41,708 bases of DNA from a virus. Positions 23,517 to 31,511 of this stretch are shown piece by piece (the first letter of the stretch is position 1; the number at the start of each line of letters is the position of its first letter). The notes beneath the pieces are model-generated. The model worked only from the letters and a program-made list of their open reading frames with translations. It was not told the origin of the DNA and ran no database searches. The position numbers and the translations under genes are program-made. The stretch is taken from IMG/VR virus record IMGVR_UViG_3300009702_000044, positions 1 to 41,708 of that record, one strand, 5' to 3'.

Positions 23517-23915
23517 TCACCTAATTATTTTTAATACGGTTGCAGGGTTGTGTGGCCGGCCGCAATGCCCCTTATCAAATCGGTCAAGCAGGCGACAGAA
23601 AAACGCGGACAGACTGAAACGCCATCCATGATCGGTGCGCAGATATCTGGTCATCCTTTCGGAAATCGTCTTTTCTTCAGGTCGCTCCCAGAACAACACG
23701 GCGGCAACGGTATGGTTCAGGAACACATCGTAGATGTAGCCAAATGCGAACACCGGGATCAACATCAGCCTGACGGGCTTCTCCCAGCGCGTGCCAACAG
23801 ACTGGTAATACGCCGTATATCCGAACGCAAACAGCAGGATCATGCGTAAGATTGCTGTCGCGCCAAAGGCCACCAGCGCGGATAGGGTTAAATTCTCGGG
23901 TGTGAACCAGTTCAT
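23517..23915 (-). CDS. Inner-membrane protein of the lysis region
   Basis: The 132-residue protein (MNWFTPENLTLSALVAFGATAILRMILLFAFGYTAYYQSVG...) has a long N-terminal hydrophobic segment and a second one (LMLIPVFAFGYIYDVFL). A cytoplasmic basic tail follows (RTDHGWRFSLSAFFCRLLDRFDKGHCGRPHN). The ATG at 23915 overlaps the upstream TGA as ATGA, so I reject the longer start at 23927. The C-terminal segment is typical of phage genes beside endolysins, but no function is known to me. Confidence 0.65.
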   Translation of the reverse strand: MNWFTPENLTLSALVAFGATAILRMILLFAFGYTAYYQSVGTRWEKPVRLMLIPVFAFGYIYDVFLNHTVAAVLFWERPEEKTISERMTRYLRTDHGWRFSLSAFFCRLLDRFDKGHCGRPHNPATVLKIIR

Positions 23916-24115
23916 AATTCCCCGCAATGCCGGGATACCCGGCGGTTAAGTACATGGTAATAGGCTTCCATAAATCCGAGCTGATCTTGTAAATCTTGTT
24001 GATCGACTTCTGGAAGGGTTTTATATCTATTTGAGATCACAAAATCTCGCAGGCTTTCGATACGCCGATAGAGTCGCGCATGCTCTTCGAGCATTCTGTG
24101 CCTGAAATCGGCCAC
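23912..24115 (-). CDS. Small helical phage protein (crAss001/T7-accessory-like pattern)
   Basis: With a GTG start at 24115, which overlaps the lysozyme stop as TAGTG, the product is 67 residues: MADFRHRMLEEHARLYRRIESLRDFVIS... then QDLQDQLGFMEAYYHVLNRRVSR. The pattern (E-H-x-x-L-x-x-R-I-x-x-L then Q-x-x-x-M-x-x-Y-x-x-x-L-x-x-R) occurs in many short phage proteins of unknown role. The open frame extends to 24217, but that part lies within the lysozyme gene and lacks a ribosome site. Confidence 0.65.
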   Translation of the reverse strand: MADFRHRMLEEHARLYRRIESLRDFVISNRYKTLPEVDQQDLQDQLGFMEAYYHVLNRRVSRHCGEL

Positions 24116-24561
24116 TACCGCTGTCCGGTCTTCATCATGTTGGCGAACTTCATGTAGCGCGCGGGTAATTGGCGAGCTGCCTTCGAGTCCAGTATTTCGC
24201 GTGCGGCCAGATCCCATTGCTCACTCTCAATCGCCGCAATAGTGTTTTTGAATTTCCGGAAAGTCGGAACCCCCATGTTGTACGCCATACTCACTACAAC
24301 ATCAGCGCGCACCGAGTCGAGACCGGTAAACCAGGGGAATAGGTTAATCAGCGAGGTCAGCGTCTCTTGTAGATCACGATCGAGGAAGGCTTCTGCCTCA
24401 TCGTTGTTAATGCCACGGCCTTTCGTGAGCAGGCGACCATATCCTATCGTGGGATTGCCGATAACCAATGTACCTGCAACAATCTCTTTCCCAGTAGCGT
24501 CGTCGTAGACAAACTCGCGGTAACCTTCATCACCTTTTATAAGTTGTAAAAGTTCATTCAT
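24115..24561 (-). CDS. GH24 lysozyme (endolysin)
   Basis: A 148-residue T4-type muramidase that would cut peptidoglycan during lysis. The catalytic region is MNELLQLIKGDEGYREFVYDDATG with E12 and D21. The usual E-x8-D spacing is kept, but the Thr (NPTIGYGR, T38) sits further away than in T4 lysozyme, with an insertion GKEIVAGTLVIG. Conserved later blocks are AFLDRDLQETL and VVSMAYNMGVPTFRKFKNT. There is no signal sequence, so release depends on a holin. The ATG overlaps the holin candidate's TGA (ATGA). The stop is TAG. Confidence 0.9.
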   Translation of the reverse strand: MNELLQLIKGDEGYREFVYDDATGKEIVAGTLVIGNPTIGYGRLLTKGRGINNDEAEAFLDRDLQETLTSLINLFPWFTGLDSVRADVVVSMAYNMGVPTFRKFKNTIAAIESEQWDLAAREILDSKAARQLPARYMKFANMMKTGQR

Positions 24562-24767
24562 TTTCTGACACCATTCTTTCGGGCCTGTCGAGTTTCGTGC
24601 ATGTCGATAATTCTATAAATGCCCCATACCAACGATGTGACTAACACCAAGAATGTCATCACCCCATTAATCAAATTCATCCAGTGAGCCGTCGCGGCTA
24701 TGACCCCACTTGGTATCACTGCAGCATCTATCACATGCTTCACCGTATCTGACTGACCATTTATCAT
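24558..24767 (-). CDS. Holin-like membrane protein
   Basis: The 69-residue protein contains a clear transmembrane helix (GVMTFLVLVTSLVWGIYRII) and a weaker one (VIDAAVIPSGVIAATAHWM). Its basic C-terminus (HETRQARKNGVRK) is typical of holins. GGAG lies eight bases before the ATG. It is first in the lysis cassette, directly upstream of and coupled to the lysozyme, which makes it the best holin candidate. Confidence 0.75.
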   Translation of the reverse strand: MINGQSDTVKHVIDAAVIPSGVIAATAHWMNLINGVMTFLVLVTSLVWGIYRIIDMHETRQARKNGVRK

Positions 24768-24782
24768 TTTTGGGGCTCCAAT

Positions 24783-24803
24783 AAAAAACCCGCTGAGAGC
24801 GGG
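24783..24803 (-). terminator. Terminator between tail genes and lysis cassette
   Basis: The six-base stem CCCGCT/AGCGGG is followed by a run of T on the minus strand. It separates the tail protein ending at 24812 from the lysis genes. Confidence 0.8.
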
Positions 24804-24811
24804 CTGTTTGG

Positions 24812-25597
24812 CTATTTCGCGCGAAGCGTGATTCGGTGCACTTGTGTCCTAATATGCACCCTGGCAACAAACTCAAACATCGGTGCGGTGTATTTCGCAT
24901 TTGCAGCGATATGGGCTAAAGCGACGTTATCAAGATTGGCCACCATGTTGCGGCCGTAGGATATCGTGCCGCTAACACCGGTCAGGTCGATGCTATTCAT
25001 ATCGACCACGCCACCGAAACCTAGGCGTATCTGGTTTTGTATCTCGGCGATACTGATATGACTTAATTCCGCCACACCTGCAAAGGAACTGAAATCGAAA
25101 CTAACAACAACCACTGGAATATCGGCTATACCAATAGGATCCGTTGAGATGGACGCCTCGTAACCCGCGACAAGCTGTGGATTGATTGCTGATGGGCCAA
25201 TGTATCCAGTGAATGCAATACCAGTGTAAGGCCCATCAACATCGATGGTGACAACATAAGGCCCACTCGATTCACAGCCCGCCCATAACAGATATGAGAA
25301 GCGGTCTTTACCAATGAACCCAACGTTCGGTGTGTAAGTAAATGCGCCGCCGATATACGTCACCAGCGTGCCGTTATCAACATTATCCACAATCTCATAG
25401 GACAACGCATCGCCATCTGGATCAGAGTCGCCATCCAGGAAACCACCAGCATCGACGGCAGCACCGGCACACTTACCTAATATGGCAACATGCGCTGATC
25501 CGAGTGTCGCAGCAAAAGAATGTGTCGCTTCATAGTTCGGCGTATCGAGTATCTTCTGACCGCCAGAATATTCAGGGTTGTCGAATATTAAGGACAT
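24812..25597 (-). CDS. Tail protein with cadherin-like/VCBS domain
   Basis: The 261-residue protein has a central bacterial immunoglobulin-like domain (DGDSDPDGDALSYEIVDNVDNGTLV...FTYTPNVGFIGKDRFSYLLWAG), the pattern of cadherin-like/VCBS adhesion domains. The C-terminal half is beta- and loop-rich (LVAGYEASISTDPIGIADIPVVVV). Two TAATG-coupled genes precede it. It is probably a surface-exposed tail component. The stop is TAG, directly before a terminator. Confidence 0.65.
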   Translation of the reverse strand: MSLIFDNPEYSGGQKILDTPNYEATHSFAATLGSAHVAILGKCAGAAVDAGGFLDGDSDPDGDALSYEIVDNVDNGTLVTYIGGAFTYTPNVGFIGKDRFSYLLWAGCESSGPYVVTIDVDGPYTGIAFTGYIGPSAINPQLVAGYEASISTDPIGIADIPVVVVSFDFSSFAGVAELSHISIAEIQNQIRLGFGGVVDMNSIDLTGVSGTISYGRNMVANLDNVALAHIAANAKYTAPMFEFVARVHIRTQVHRITLRAK

Positions 25598-26565
25598 TAG
25601 TAATTGTTCTGTACGGTCATTTCAACGGCTTGCGACCATGTGCCATCAGCGGTAGCAAATATTAGCCAGCCAGTCTGACCAGGGAGCAGTGTTGAGTTTG
25701 GGATATTGACTCGCAGGTTACCACTGGCATCCGTTGATTCGGCTGTTCCGCTATCGGTTGGCGGAGTTATGGTGGTAGGGAATACATCAAACCATGCCCA
25801 TTTAAGATTGGACAATGAACCTCGAAGTACACCCCACTTATTCACCAGTATGTCAGTGACGTTAATTGGGCCTACGATCAGTGTAGGTTGTTTACCGATT
25901 ACAGGAATAGTGTCGGTTGTGGTTATGCCGGTGAAGGGGGTGGCGGACAATATCGCCATTGAAACAAAAACATGCAAATGGTCATACGCTGCTGTATTAG
26001 ACCAGCTCATCGTGGTCTCGCCAGTTGCATACGATGACATATAGTCACTAGTGCCTACTACTGATTCAAACAGTTCTGTCTGTCCTGCCCCAACCGTGTA
26101 TGAGGGCGAATTATTCTCTGTGCTGACAATTAAATCCATAACAGTAGCGGCAGCAGACGCTAATACGGTTGCAGACGGATTGGTTGTCGCATTGCTCTCT
26201 GCCGAATTATAGTCTTCCGGTATTGATTGGCTCACGCCATCAAGGGCGTAAACAGCAGAAGTTATTCCAGAGTCTGATAATGTCCATGTTACATCAACGT
26301 TGTACGTGCCGTTCGCCGGCAGGTCTGCGTCTAATAAATACCACGCATACACGTAGAAATCCTGTGTACTGTGCTTAATTTTCGTGACTAGCGCAGTCAT
26401 CGCTTTATTAACACCGGCAACATCAAATACAGCGGAATGATCTGCCGGGTTAGTATCTTTAATCGCGGTCAACACAACAACAGCTCTGTTAGTTCCAGAC
26501 AGAGTAATGCTCGTTTGCTGTGGTGATGTGGTTAATTGGCTATAATTGCTATTAACGATACCCAT
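25597..26565 (-). CDS. Predicted tail fibre / appendage protein
   Basis: The 322-residue, Thr/Ser-rich, beta-rich protein starts MGIVNSNYSQLTTSPQQTSITLSGTNRAVVVLTAIKD. It contains a jelly-roll-like part (FYVYAWYLLDADLPANGTYNVDVTWTLSDSGITSAVYALDGVSQ). Its C-terminus is a carbohydrate-binding-like fold (WGVLRGSLSNLKWAWFDVFP, GTAESTDASGNLRVNIP). Its ATG overlaps the TAA of the extended frame of the beta-helix gene as TAATG, so it is tied to translation past the amber at 26814. The function is inferred from position and composition. Confidence 0.6.
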   Translation of the reverse strand: MGIVNSNYSQLTTSPQQTSITLSGTNRAVVVLTAIKDTNPADHSAVFDVAGVNKAMTALVTKIKHSTQDFYVYAWYLLDADLPANGTYNVDVTWTLSDSGITSAVYALDGVSQSIPEDYNSAESNATTNPSATVLASAAATVMDLIVSTENNSPSYTVGAGQTELFESVVGTSDYMSSYATGETTMSWSNTAAYDHLHVFVSMAILSATPFTGITTTDTIPVIGKQPTLIVGPINVTDILVNKWGVLRGSLSNLKWAWFDVFPTTITPPTDSGTAESTDASGNLRVNIPNSTLLPGQTGWLIFATADGTWSQAVEMTVQNNY

Positions 26566-26813
26566 TACGCTTTCACCTCATAACCATGAGTGCCTAAATA
26601 ATTAGTCCTCGCAACTCCAGTGAGATTATTATTCGCATCAAAATCCGACGCTGCAAACTCTCTATCGGCAGCAGAATATGTAACACCTAATGTTCCATTA
26701 AATGCAAACTTCTCACCATAAACTGCATCACCTTCAACTTGCACCGTGTTAGATACTGAATTGTTGTAGAACCGACATGCCCCACCAATTGCCTGAATAA
26801 CTGTGTTTCTATA
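26565..26813 (-). CDS. C-terminal continuation of the beta-helix tail protein beyond an amber codon
   Basis: Past TAG at 26814-26816 the same frame stays open for 82 codons, to a TAA at 26565-26567. It begins YRNTVIQAIGGACRFYNNS, then VSNTVQVEGDAVYGEKFAF. The content continues the beta-helix style of the upstream protein (short strands with Asn/Gly turns, ending TNYLGTHGYEVKA). There is no good internal start codon. The terminal TAA overlaps the ATG of the next gene as TAATG, the coupling used throughout this operon. This strongly suggests it was the real end of the gene. Confidence 0.7.
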   Translation of the reverse strand, partial: YRNTVIQAIGGACRFYNNSVSNTVQVEGDAVYGEKFAFNGTLGVTYSAADREFAASDFDANNNLTGVARTNYLGTHGYEVKA

Positions 26814-26816
26814 CTA
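26814..26816 (-). other. In-frame amber codon in the beta-helix tail gene
   Basis: TAG interrupts an open frame of 546 codons (26565-28205). The neighbouring codons are AAT CAG TAT, TAG, TAT AGA AAC. Confidence 0.8.
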
Positions 26817-28205
26817 ATACTGATTAGCGGTTATCCCTAGGGTGGATTGGTTCCATGTTACAAATGAATTGACGCCGGACGAACTACCCTCAAACACATT
26901 CCAGCAAAACTCTACACCATTGGTTTCTATATTGTTGCCGAGGCAGAGAACCATCTGGTCTGCACTGAGAGCACCCTGAACTGAGTTTCTGCGGATGGTT
27001 GCGCTTATTATATCTGACTTCATATCGAGCCAACCTGCACCATTACTTCCAGCACCGGCAGGGAATACCCATGTGCATCCATCAGCTACGTTGTGTTCGA
27101 TGTTGATACTCTGCACATCATAGAAAATAGCTAACGATGCAGTTGATGTGGTGTCATGAGTGTTCCGTATCATTGAAACATATCGACGCTTGCCACTTGC
27201 TCCTGAACTACCAAAACAAAAGCAGGTGTTGTCAGTTCCCCCAAAATTATTAGTCGTTAAATTTTTAATTGTGTTTTTATAAAAAGTAACCCTCTGCTGG
27301 GTAAGTGCCCCAAGACTGAACATTCTCGGATCGGCTGCGGCAGGCTTGATACCGTCACAAATTATATTACCTATAAACAAATCGTCAGAATACGCCCAGA
27401 AGAATCCCGTAGTCATATCGAACGTGACGGAATCAAAAGATGTTCCGTTGTGCCATGCAACATGTGATCTAGGTTTATACGCATTCGACAGATTCGCATT
27501 TATACCTGATGTGCCATTATGAATCTGGTATGTTCCAGCTTTGTAATGGACAACTTTTCCGAGGAATGAGTTTGCGGTATCGCTAGATTCATACACACCT
27601 GCATGAAATGTTTTTAGCGGATCAGCAAGCGTCCCTGTTCCCTCGGATGCCGCTGAAGCATCGACAAATATATGGTTGGCTGTGCCAATAGTTAGAGTCC
27701 ATGTAACAGTAACTACTGTGCCATCTTGGTCAGTAACTTTTATTTCAATATTTTCTGAGGTGCCTGTTGGATTAGGCCATGACAGCACTCCATAATCACT
27801 ACCAACTACCTGCACGTCGCCTGAAACTGTCAATGTTTGGCCAATCGTCATTCCAACTGGGCCAGTGACTATCTCATACTTAAAGGGCCATGCTCCGCCT
27901 TGGACAGAGATTGGGATTTCCCAGTGTAATCCCGGATAGGCATTTTTGCAGTATGCATCCGGGTTAGTCTCAGCCTGTGGTCGAGGATGGATGATAACGG
28001 GAGGCATTTTTGCGGGGACATAGTTGCCAGCGGCTAATTGCCACGGTTGCGTTACCGCGACATTCAACGTCGGCACACCCATTGACAACGCGAGGATATC
28101 CGTTTGAGTAACACCCGAGAAACTCACACCGGAAGGCGCAACTACCAACGGATTCCCCTCGGTAGTCGCATACCCGCCTTTATCTGAGCCTAATGGTGCA
28201 GACAT
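26814..28205 (-). CDS. Beta-helix tail fibre/tailspike-like protein, amber-truncated
   Basis: The 463-residue product has an N-terminal attachment region, then an immunoglobulin-like domain at about residues 95-185 (WEIPISVQGGAWPFKYEIVTGP...VTWTLTIGTANHIFVD). A right-handed parallel beta-helix follows from about 190 (ASEGTGTLADPLKTFHAGVYE, NTIKNLTTNNFGG, SINIEHNVADGCTW, ATIRRNSVQG). Such helices are typical of tailspikes that bind or cut surface polysaccharide. No catalytic Asp/Glu set can be named from sequence alone. The start overlaps the upstream gene as TAATG. It ends at an amber codon with an open frame behind it. Confidence 0.75.
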   Translation of the reverse strand: MSAPLGSDKGGYATTEGNPLVVAPSGVSFSGVTQTDILALSMGVPTLNVAVTQPWQLAAGNYVPAKMPPVIIHPRPQAETNPDAYCKNAYPGLHWEIPISVQGGAWPFKYEIVTGPVGMTIGQTLTVSGDVQVVGSDYGVLSWPNPTGTSENIEIKVTDQDGTVVTVTWTLTIGTANHIFVDASAASEGTGTLADPLKTFHAGVYESSDTANSFLGKVVHYKAGTYQIHNGTSGINANLSNAYKPRSHVAWHNGTSFDSVTFDMTTGFFWAYSDDLFIGNIICDGIKPAAADPRMFSLGALTQQRVTFYKNTIKNLTTNNFGGTDNTCFCFGSSGASGKRRYVSMIRNTHDTTSTASLAIFYDVQSINIEHNVADGCTWVFPAGAGSNGAGWLDMKSDIISATIRRNSVQGALSADQMVLCLGNNIETNGVEFCWNVFEGSSSGVNSFVTWNQSTLGITANQY

Positions 28206-29131
28206 TAGCCCAGTGCCACCCAGCCAGTAGCGGCCGCATCGACCGTGAAGTTTGAGTTGTTACTCGCCGCTTCTGTTGTGTCATTGAGTTTAATCATGGT
28301 GCCGCCAGTACCTGTATAATCTGCGGCGGACAGATCAACGCCAATCGTCACGTTGTTACCGTCAACGGTGGTCACAGTGAAAATGCCACGGTTAACTTCC
28401 TGCATATCAGATCCGTAGATACACACGGTATCGCCGTTACTCAACCCATGAGTAGCACGCGTCACCTGAACAGGATTCGCTTTTGTGATCGCAGTCAATG
28501 CGCCGCCCGTGTAGTTCAGGTCGATCCAGCCAATGAACTGGTCGGTACTGACCGGGGATGCTGCAGTGCCCCTGAACAAACAACAATACTTTGCCGAAAC
28601 ACTGACATTAGAACCGAAGTTAATGATGGCTGAGTCGAATGCGCGCCCCTTGTTACTCGTGCCATAGTTGATTAAGGCAGCACTACCGATAACCTGGCGC
28701 GCATAATCGCCATAGGCCTTGATCTCATACTGCAGTGTCCATGTGCCGCCCGAGGTGTACGCGGTGAACGCAGAACCATCAATGTTATTGCCATTGCCAT
28801 CCTGTAATGAGAATGAATTGGCGTCAATGACGGTGATCTTATAGCTGTTGCCATTCAGCTGGGTCATTCCGCCGACACCAGAAATATCAACCAAGTCGCC
28901 AGTTGTACGACCGTGAGCCGTATCAGAGATCACTACAGGATTGGCCGCTGTTGCGCCGGTAATCGCGCCAGTGGTTGCGCTGGTTAAATCACTGTACTCG
29001 GTCAATGCGAGAGTAGGTGTAAAATTGCCAGACGCGAGGCAGGCGTACATCGCATCAGTATCAAGGTCAAGACCACCGCCCATCAAAGCAGCAAGGCCAT
29101 CAGGGGTTAAGATTAAGGCAGATTCAGGCAT
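28205..29131 (-). CDS. Tail protein with two E1_FCCH-like modules
   Basis: The 308-residue protein begins MPESALILTPDGLAALMGGG. It has a module at about residues 54-133 (ANPVVISDTAHGRTTGDLVD, then GGMTQLNGNSYKITVIDANSFSLQ, TAYTSGGTW). I associate this pattern with phage copies of the E1 FCCH-like fold. A second, diverged copy at about 209-280 has ANPVQVTRATHGLSNGDTV and GIFTVTTVDGNNVTI. The rest resembles a tail baseplate or fibre-base protein (YARQVIGSAALINYGTSNKGRAFDSA). GGAGAAA precedes the ATG. It is coupled by TAATG to the beta-helix gene. Confidence 0.65.
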   Translation of the reverse strand: MPESALILTPDGLAALMGGGLDLDTDAMYACLASGNFTPTLALTEYSDLTSATTGAITGATAANPVVISDTAHGRTTGDLVDISGVGGMTQLNGNSYKITVIDANSFSLQDGNGNNIDGSAFTAYTSGGTWTLQYEIKAYGDYARQVIGSAALINYGTSNKGRAFDSAIINFGSNVSVSAKYCCLFRGTAASPVSTDQFIGWIDLNYTGGALTAITKANPVQVTRATHGLSNGDTVCIYGSDMQEVNRGIFTVTTVDGNNVTIGVDLSAADYTGTGGTMIKLNDTTEAASNNSNFTVDAAATGWVALG

Positions 29132-29141
29132 AATGTTTCTC

Positions 29142-29528
29142 CTAAGTTATCTGAGTTGTTGCTGGGTATAGGCGAATTCGCCCGCGTGAAACTGCAAATG
29201 GTTTATCATCAGAAGAAATGACAAACAGATCGTATTTTTCAGAAGTGAAAGACCAACTGCCTACAGTGGCGCCAGGGATACCCAGATCAACCGCGTAGAT
29301 GGTGTCGCCGTTATCATCCGTTTTTGATGTCGGGGAGATAGACAAATCATCATCGGACGTACCGGTATAAATCAGCACGTCATCGACATCACGGATCTGC
29401 ATCTTGGCTGTGTAGTTCGAGAGGTCAATCGCAATATCATCAGCATCGACAACCTCAAGACGCGAATCGAGACGACTGTCCTTGTAGGCATACAAATTGA
29501 CTTTATCGACAGGATTATTATTACCCAT
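29142..29528 (-). CDS. Small tail/appendage protein
   Basis: The 128-residue beta-rich protein (MGNNNPVDKVNLYAYKDSRLDSRLEVVDADDIAIDLSNYTAKMQIRD...YDLFVISSDDKPFAVSRGRIRLYP) resembles the N-terminal domain of BppU-like baseplate or fibre-base proteins. These attach receptor-binding proteins to the tail. I chose the ATG at 29528, which has GGAGG five bases upstream; the frame also opens at 29540. It overlaps the upstream adaptor gene by eight bases and ends in TAG within the ribosome site of the next gene. Confidence 0.6.
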   Translation of the reverse strand: MGNNNPVDKVNLYAYKDSRLDSRLEVVDADDIAIDLSNYTAKMQIRDVDDVLIYTGTSDDDLSISPTSKTDDNGDTIYAVDLGIPGATVGSWSFTSEKYDLFVISSDDKPFAVSRGRIRLYPATTQIT

Positions 29529-30150
29529 TGCTTCCTCCATCGAATTCAGCCGCGAACATGAGCATGAAGCTGGTCACCAAACCGTTCTCGGCGCGTAGAT
29601 CGTGTTTGGCATGAGCGCGGGCCATCATGTAATAGAAAATGGCGTTATCGTATTCATCGGTGAGCGAGATAGAGTTAGCAATATCAGCCACAGCGATCAC
29701 CGGGGGGCGTGCCGCATATTCCTGCATCGCATAACCCATACCCGTCGCCGGTTGCGGTGGATACACATAAAATGTCTTCCGATCAGCTGGGCGACGTAGC
29801 ACCGCCTTGACGACCGACTTCGCGGTAGCCGTCGGCCAACTCGGTAACACTTGACTGTAGGTGTCGTAATCTTCTTCCAGAATCGCGGTACCGGGCGTGG
29901 AGCCATCGGTACCCATGTTGTAAGACAGGCCAACGAATGCAATGCCATCACTCGGAATCGACTGCTTAATACCTGCGGCCAACGGTAAGGATGCGATCTT
30001 CGTGTAGGCCGAATAATCCTTCTTCACGACGGCCAGCTGTGCCGCATTCAGCGCATCAATCAAGAATGCGTCAGTCCAGCTCACGCCAGACGTATCTTTT
30101 AACTCGGTCTGGCAGCGGGTCACCAGTTCCTGTGCAGTCGAAATACCCAT
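29521..30150 (-). CDS. Head-tail adaptor (DUF6682-like)
   Basis: The 209-residue protein begins MGISTAQELVTRCQTELKDTSGVSWTDAFLIDALNAAQLAVVKKDYSAYT, a helical opening common to podovirus head-tail adaptors. It then has LPLAAGIKQSIPSDGIAFVGLSYNMG, FYVYPPQPATGMGYAMQEYAARPP and a helical end (FYYMMARAHAKHDLRAENG). Such proteins form a ring under the portal. The TAATG overlap with the upstream adaptor gene supports the start. Assignment is by motif memory, not a search. Confidence 0.7.
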   Translation of the reverse strand: MGISTAQELVTRCQTELKDTSGVSWTDAFLIDALNAAQLAVVKKDYSAYTKIASLPLAAGIKQSIPSDGIAFVGLSYNMGTDGSTPGTAILEEDYDTYSQVLPSWPTATAKSVVKAVLRRPADRKTFYVYPPQPATGMGYAMQEYAARPPVIAVADIANSISLTDEYDNAIFYYMMARAHAKHDLRAENGLVTSFMLMFAAEFDGGSNG

Positions 30151-30800
30151 TAGAAGAAATGCGCCTTACTTTTGCTGTAACGCTCTTGCGCCCGGAAGCC
30201 AGATTTTGCTTTTGTGGCTGCCTTGTTCATTGCGTCATCGAACAGGCCCGCATGATGGGCAGACATGGTTGGATCGCCCCATGCCTTACCGGGAAGCGCA
30301 AATAGTTTGGCCAGCGCACCGTCGGCGATAGCCTGGAAGAACTCTGTAAAGAGGAAGTCTTCGACAGTGGTCGCATCCGGTAGTGGTTTTAGTGCCAGAT
30401 CGAGTTTTATTGCGTCGGAGATTGTTGTTTCTGGATACGGCACCGGGCGGAACACGCCCAGAGATTTATTGTAATAAGCGAATGGCGTATCACCCTGATT
30501 GTCTTGCCAATCGTCGCTTTCGTTTTTATCCAAAAGCTCTTTGGTGGTGCCATAGATTTTTGCACCATTAAACTTTATCGGATCGATGATCGAGACTAAC
30601 TGCGAACCAGACGGGATATCGACCTCATACTCATCAATACCCGCCTCCATTGGCATTGGGTCAGACTCATACCGCCAATATTGTGTGCGCTCGCAGAATT
30701 CAATACAGGCCGTCAGCACCCGTTGTTCTGCCAAAGGCCCAGGACAGCCCGGAACCTCCGGCAGAACGAACGGTAAGAATGATGACAGCGCAGTAGCCAT
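30150..30800 (-). CDS. Head completion / head-tail connector protein
   Basis: The 216-residue protein (MATALSSFLPFVLPEVPGCPGPLAEQRVLTACIEFCERTQYWRY...) has an N-terminal helical domain. A beta part follows (DEYEVDIPSGSQLVSIIDPIKFNGAKIYG) and then a helical end (FFQAIADGALAKLFALPGKAWGDPTMSAHHAGLFDDAMNKAATKAKSGFRAQ). The same layout recurs in connector genes of many podoviruses. It sits between two other head-neck genes with TAATG overlaps on both sides. Confidence 0.7.
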   Translation of the reverse strand: MATALSSFLPFVLPEVPGCPGPLAEQRVLTACIEFCERTQYWRYESDPMPMEAGIDEYEVDIPSGSQLVSIIDPIKFNGAKIYGTTKELLDKNESDDWQDNQGDTPFAYYNKSLGVFRPVPYPETTISDAIKLDLALKPLPDATTVEDFLFTEFFQAIADGALAKLFALPGKAWGDPTMSAHHAGLFDDAMNKAATKAKSGFRAQERYSKSKAHFF

Positions 30801-31420
30801 TATTCAGCAGCACTCGCTTGGTCTGCCTCAACCATCGCGCGAGACATATTGATTGCAGACATTGTTTTCGGCACCTTGATACCAAGGTTCTCGATTGCGT
30901 ATGCCTGCAGTGCATCCTTATCCGTTGGGTCACCGATACCGAACACATCCACGACGTAGGCCAATAGCTCCACATCGCTCATTTCAGTCTGTTCGTCATC
31001 ATCGGCGCCGGGCTCCGGCTGGTGATCTACGATGCGGCGTGCGATATCCATCACGGTGCCGTCACTGGTCGCGTTAGCAACATCAATGCCCAACACCTCA
31101 TCACCGTAGGCGATCAGCTCTTCCTCATCCTCCGGGTTCTCGATACCCAGCTCTTCAACCAGGAAGGTCTTCACAGCATCATCATCCAGCGCCGTACTCG
31201 GGCCTTCACTGGATTCGACAACCGACGTAACAAGAGGCTTTGAATCAGGGGCGCCGGGAATCTTGTACGCTTCGACAATGGACAAGAACCTTTGTGCATG
31301 GACCTCGTTCTCGACCTCACACACATGCTGCTCTTTTTGGTTCGGTCGGAATTCATACACCACGCCATCGATATCGATGTCGGATCCTCCCGGTCGTTTT
31401 AATCTGCATTCAATAATCAT
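30800..31420 (-). CDS. Head-associated protein with duplicated helical motif
   Basis: The 206-residue acidic protein starts with a beta module (MIIECRLKRPGGSDIDIDGVVYEFRPNQKEQHVCEVENEVHAQRFLS). It then carries two related blocks: VEELGIENPEDEEELIAYGDEVLGID and VDVFGIGDPTDKDALQAYAIENLGIK, each followed by a helix with DIARRIV or NMSRAMVE. These could be SAP-like or other small helical folds. A DNA- or capsid-binding role is possible. It follows a terminator, with GAGAGG before the ATG. Confidence 0.6.
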   Translation of the reverse strand: MIIECRLKRPGGSDIDIDGVVYEFRPNQKEQHVCEVENEVHAQRFLSIVEAYKIPGAPDSKPLVTSVVESSEGPSTALDDDAVKTFLVEELGIENPEDEEELIAYGDEVLGIDVANATSDGTVMDIARRIVDHQPEPGADDDEQTEMSDVELLAYVVDVFGIGDPTDKDALQAYAIENLGIKVPKTMSAINMSRAMVEADQASAAE

Positions 31421-31455
31421 GATCAGTGGCCTCTCGGTGGTTTAATAGGGGGTGG

Positions 31456-31484
31456 CAATAAAAATGGGGCTCCGAAGAGCCCCA
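31456..31484 (-). terminator. Strong terminator after the decoration-like gene
   Basis: The seven-base stem GGGGCTC/GAGCCCC with a tetraloop-like CGAA is followed by an A/T-rich tract read as ATTTTTATT on the minus strand. Confidence 0.85.
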
Positions 31485-31511
31485 CCATCCTGCTACCTTG
31501 TCGGGTAGTTA

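Noticed and set aside
24116-24217. Longer N-terminus of the small helical protein ending at 23912
   Set aside because: It lies inside the lysozyme gene without a ribosome site. A GTG at 24115 overlaps the lysozyme stop (TAGTG).
17139-29144. Phage-wide recoding of TAG as a sense codon
   Set aside because: TAG is the natural stop of at least five genes (17139, 23041, 24115, 24812, 29142), three of them next to terminators, ribosome sites or overlapping starts. Only two ambers are truly internal.
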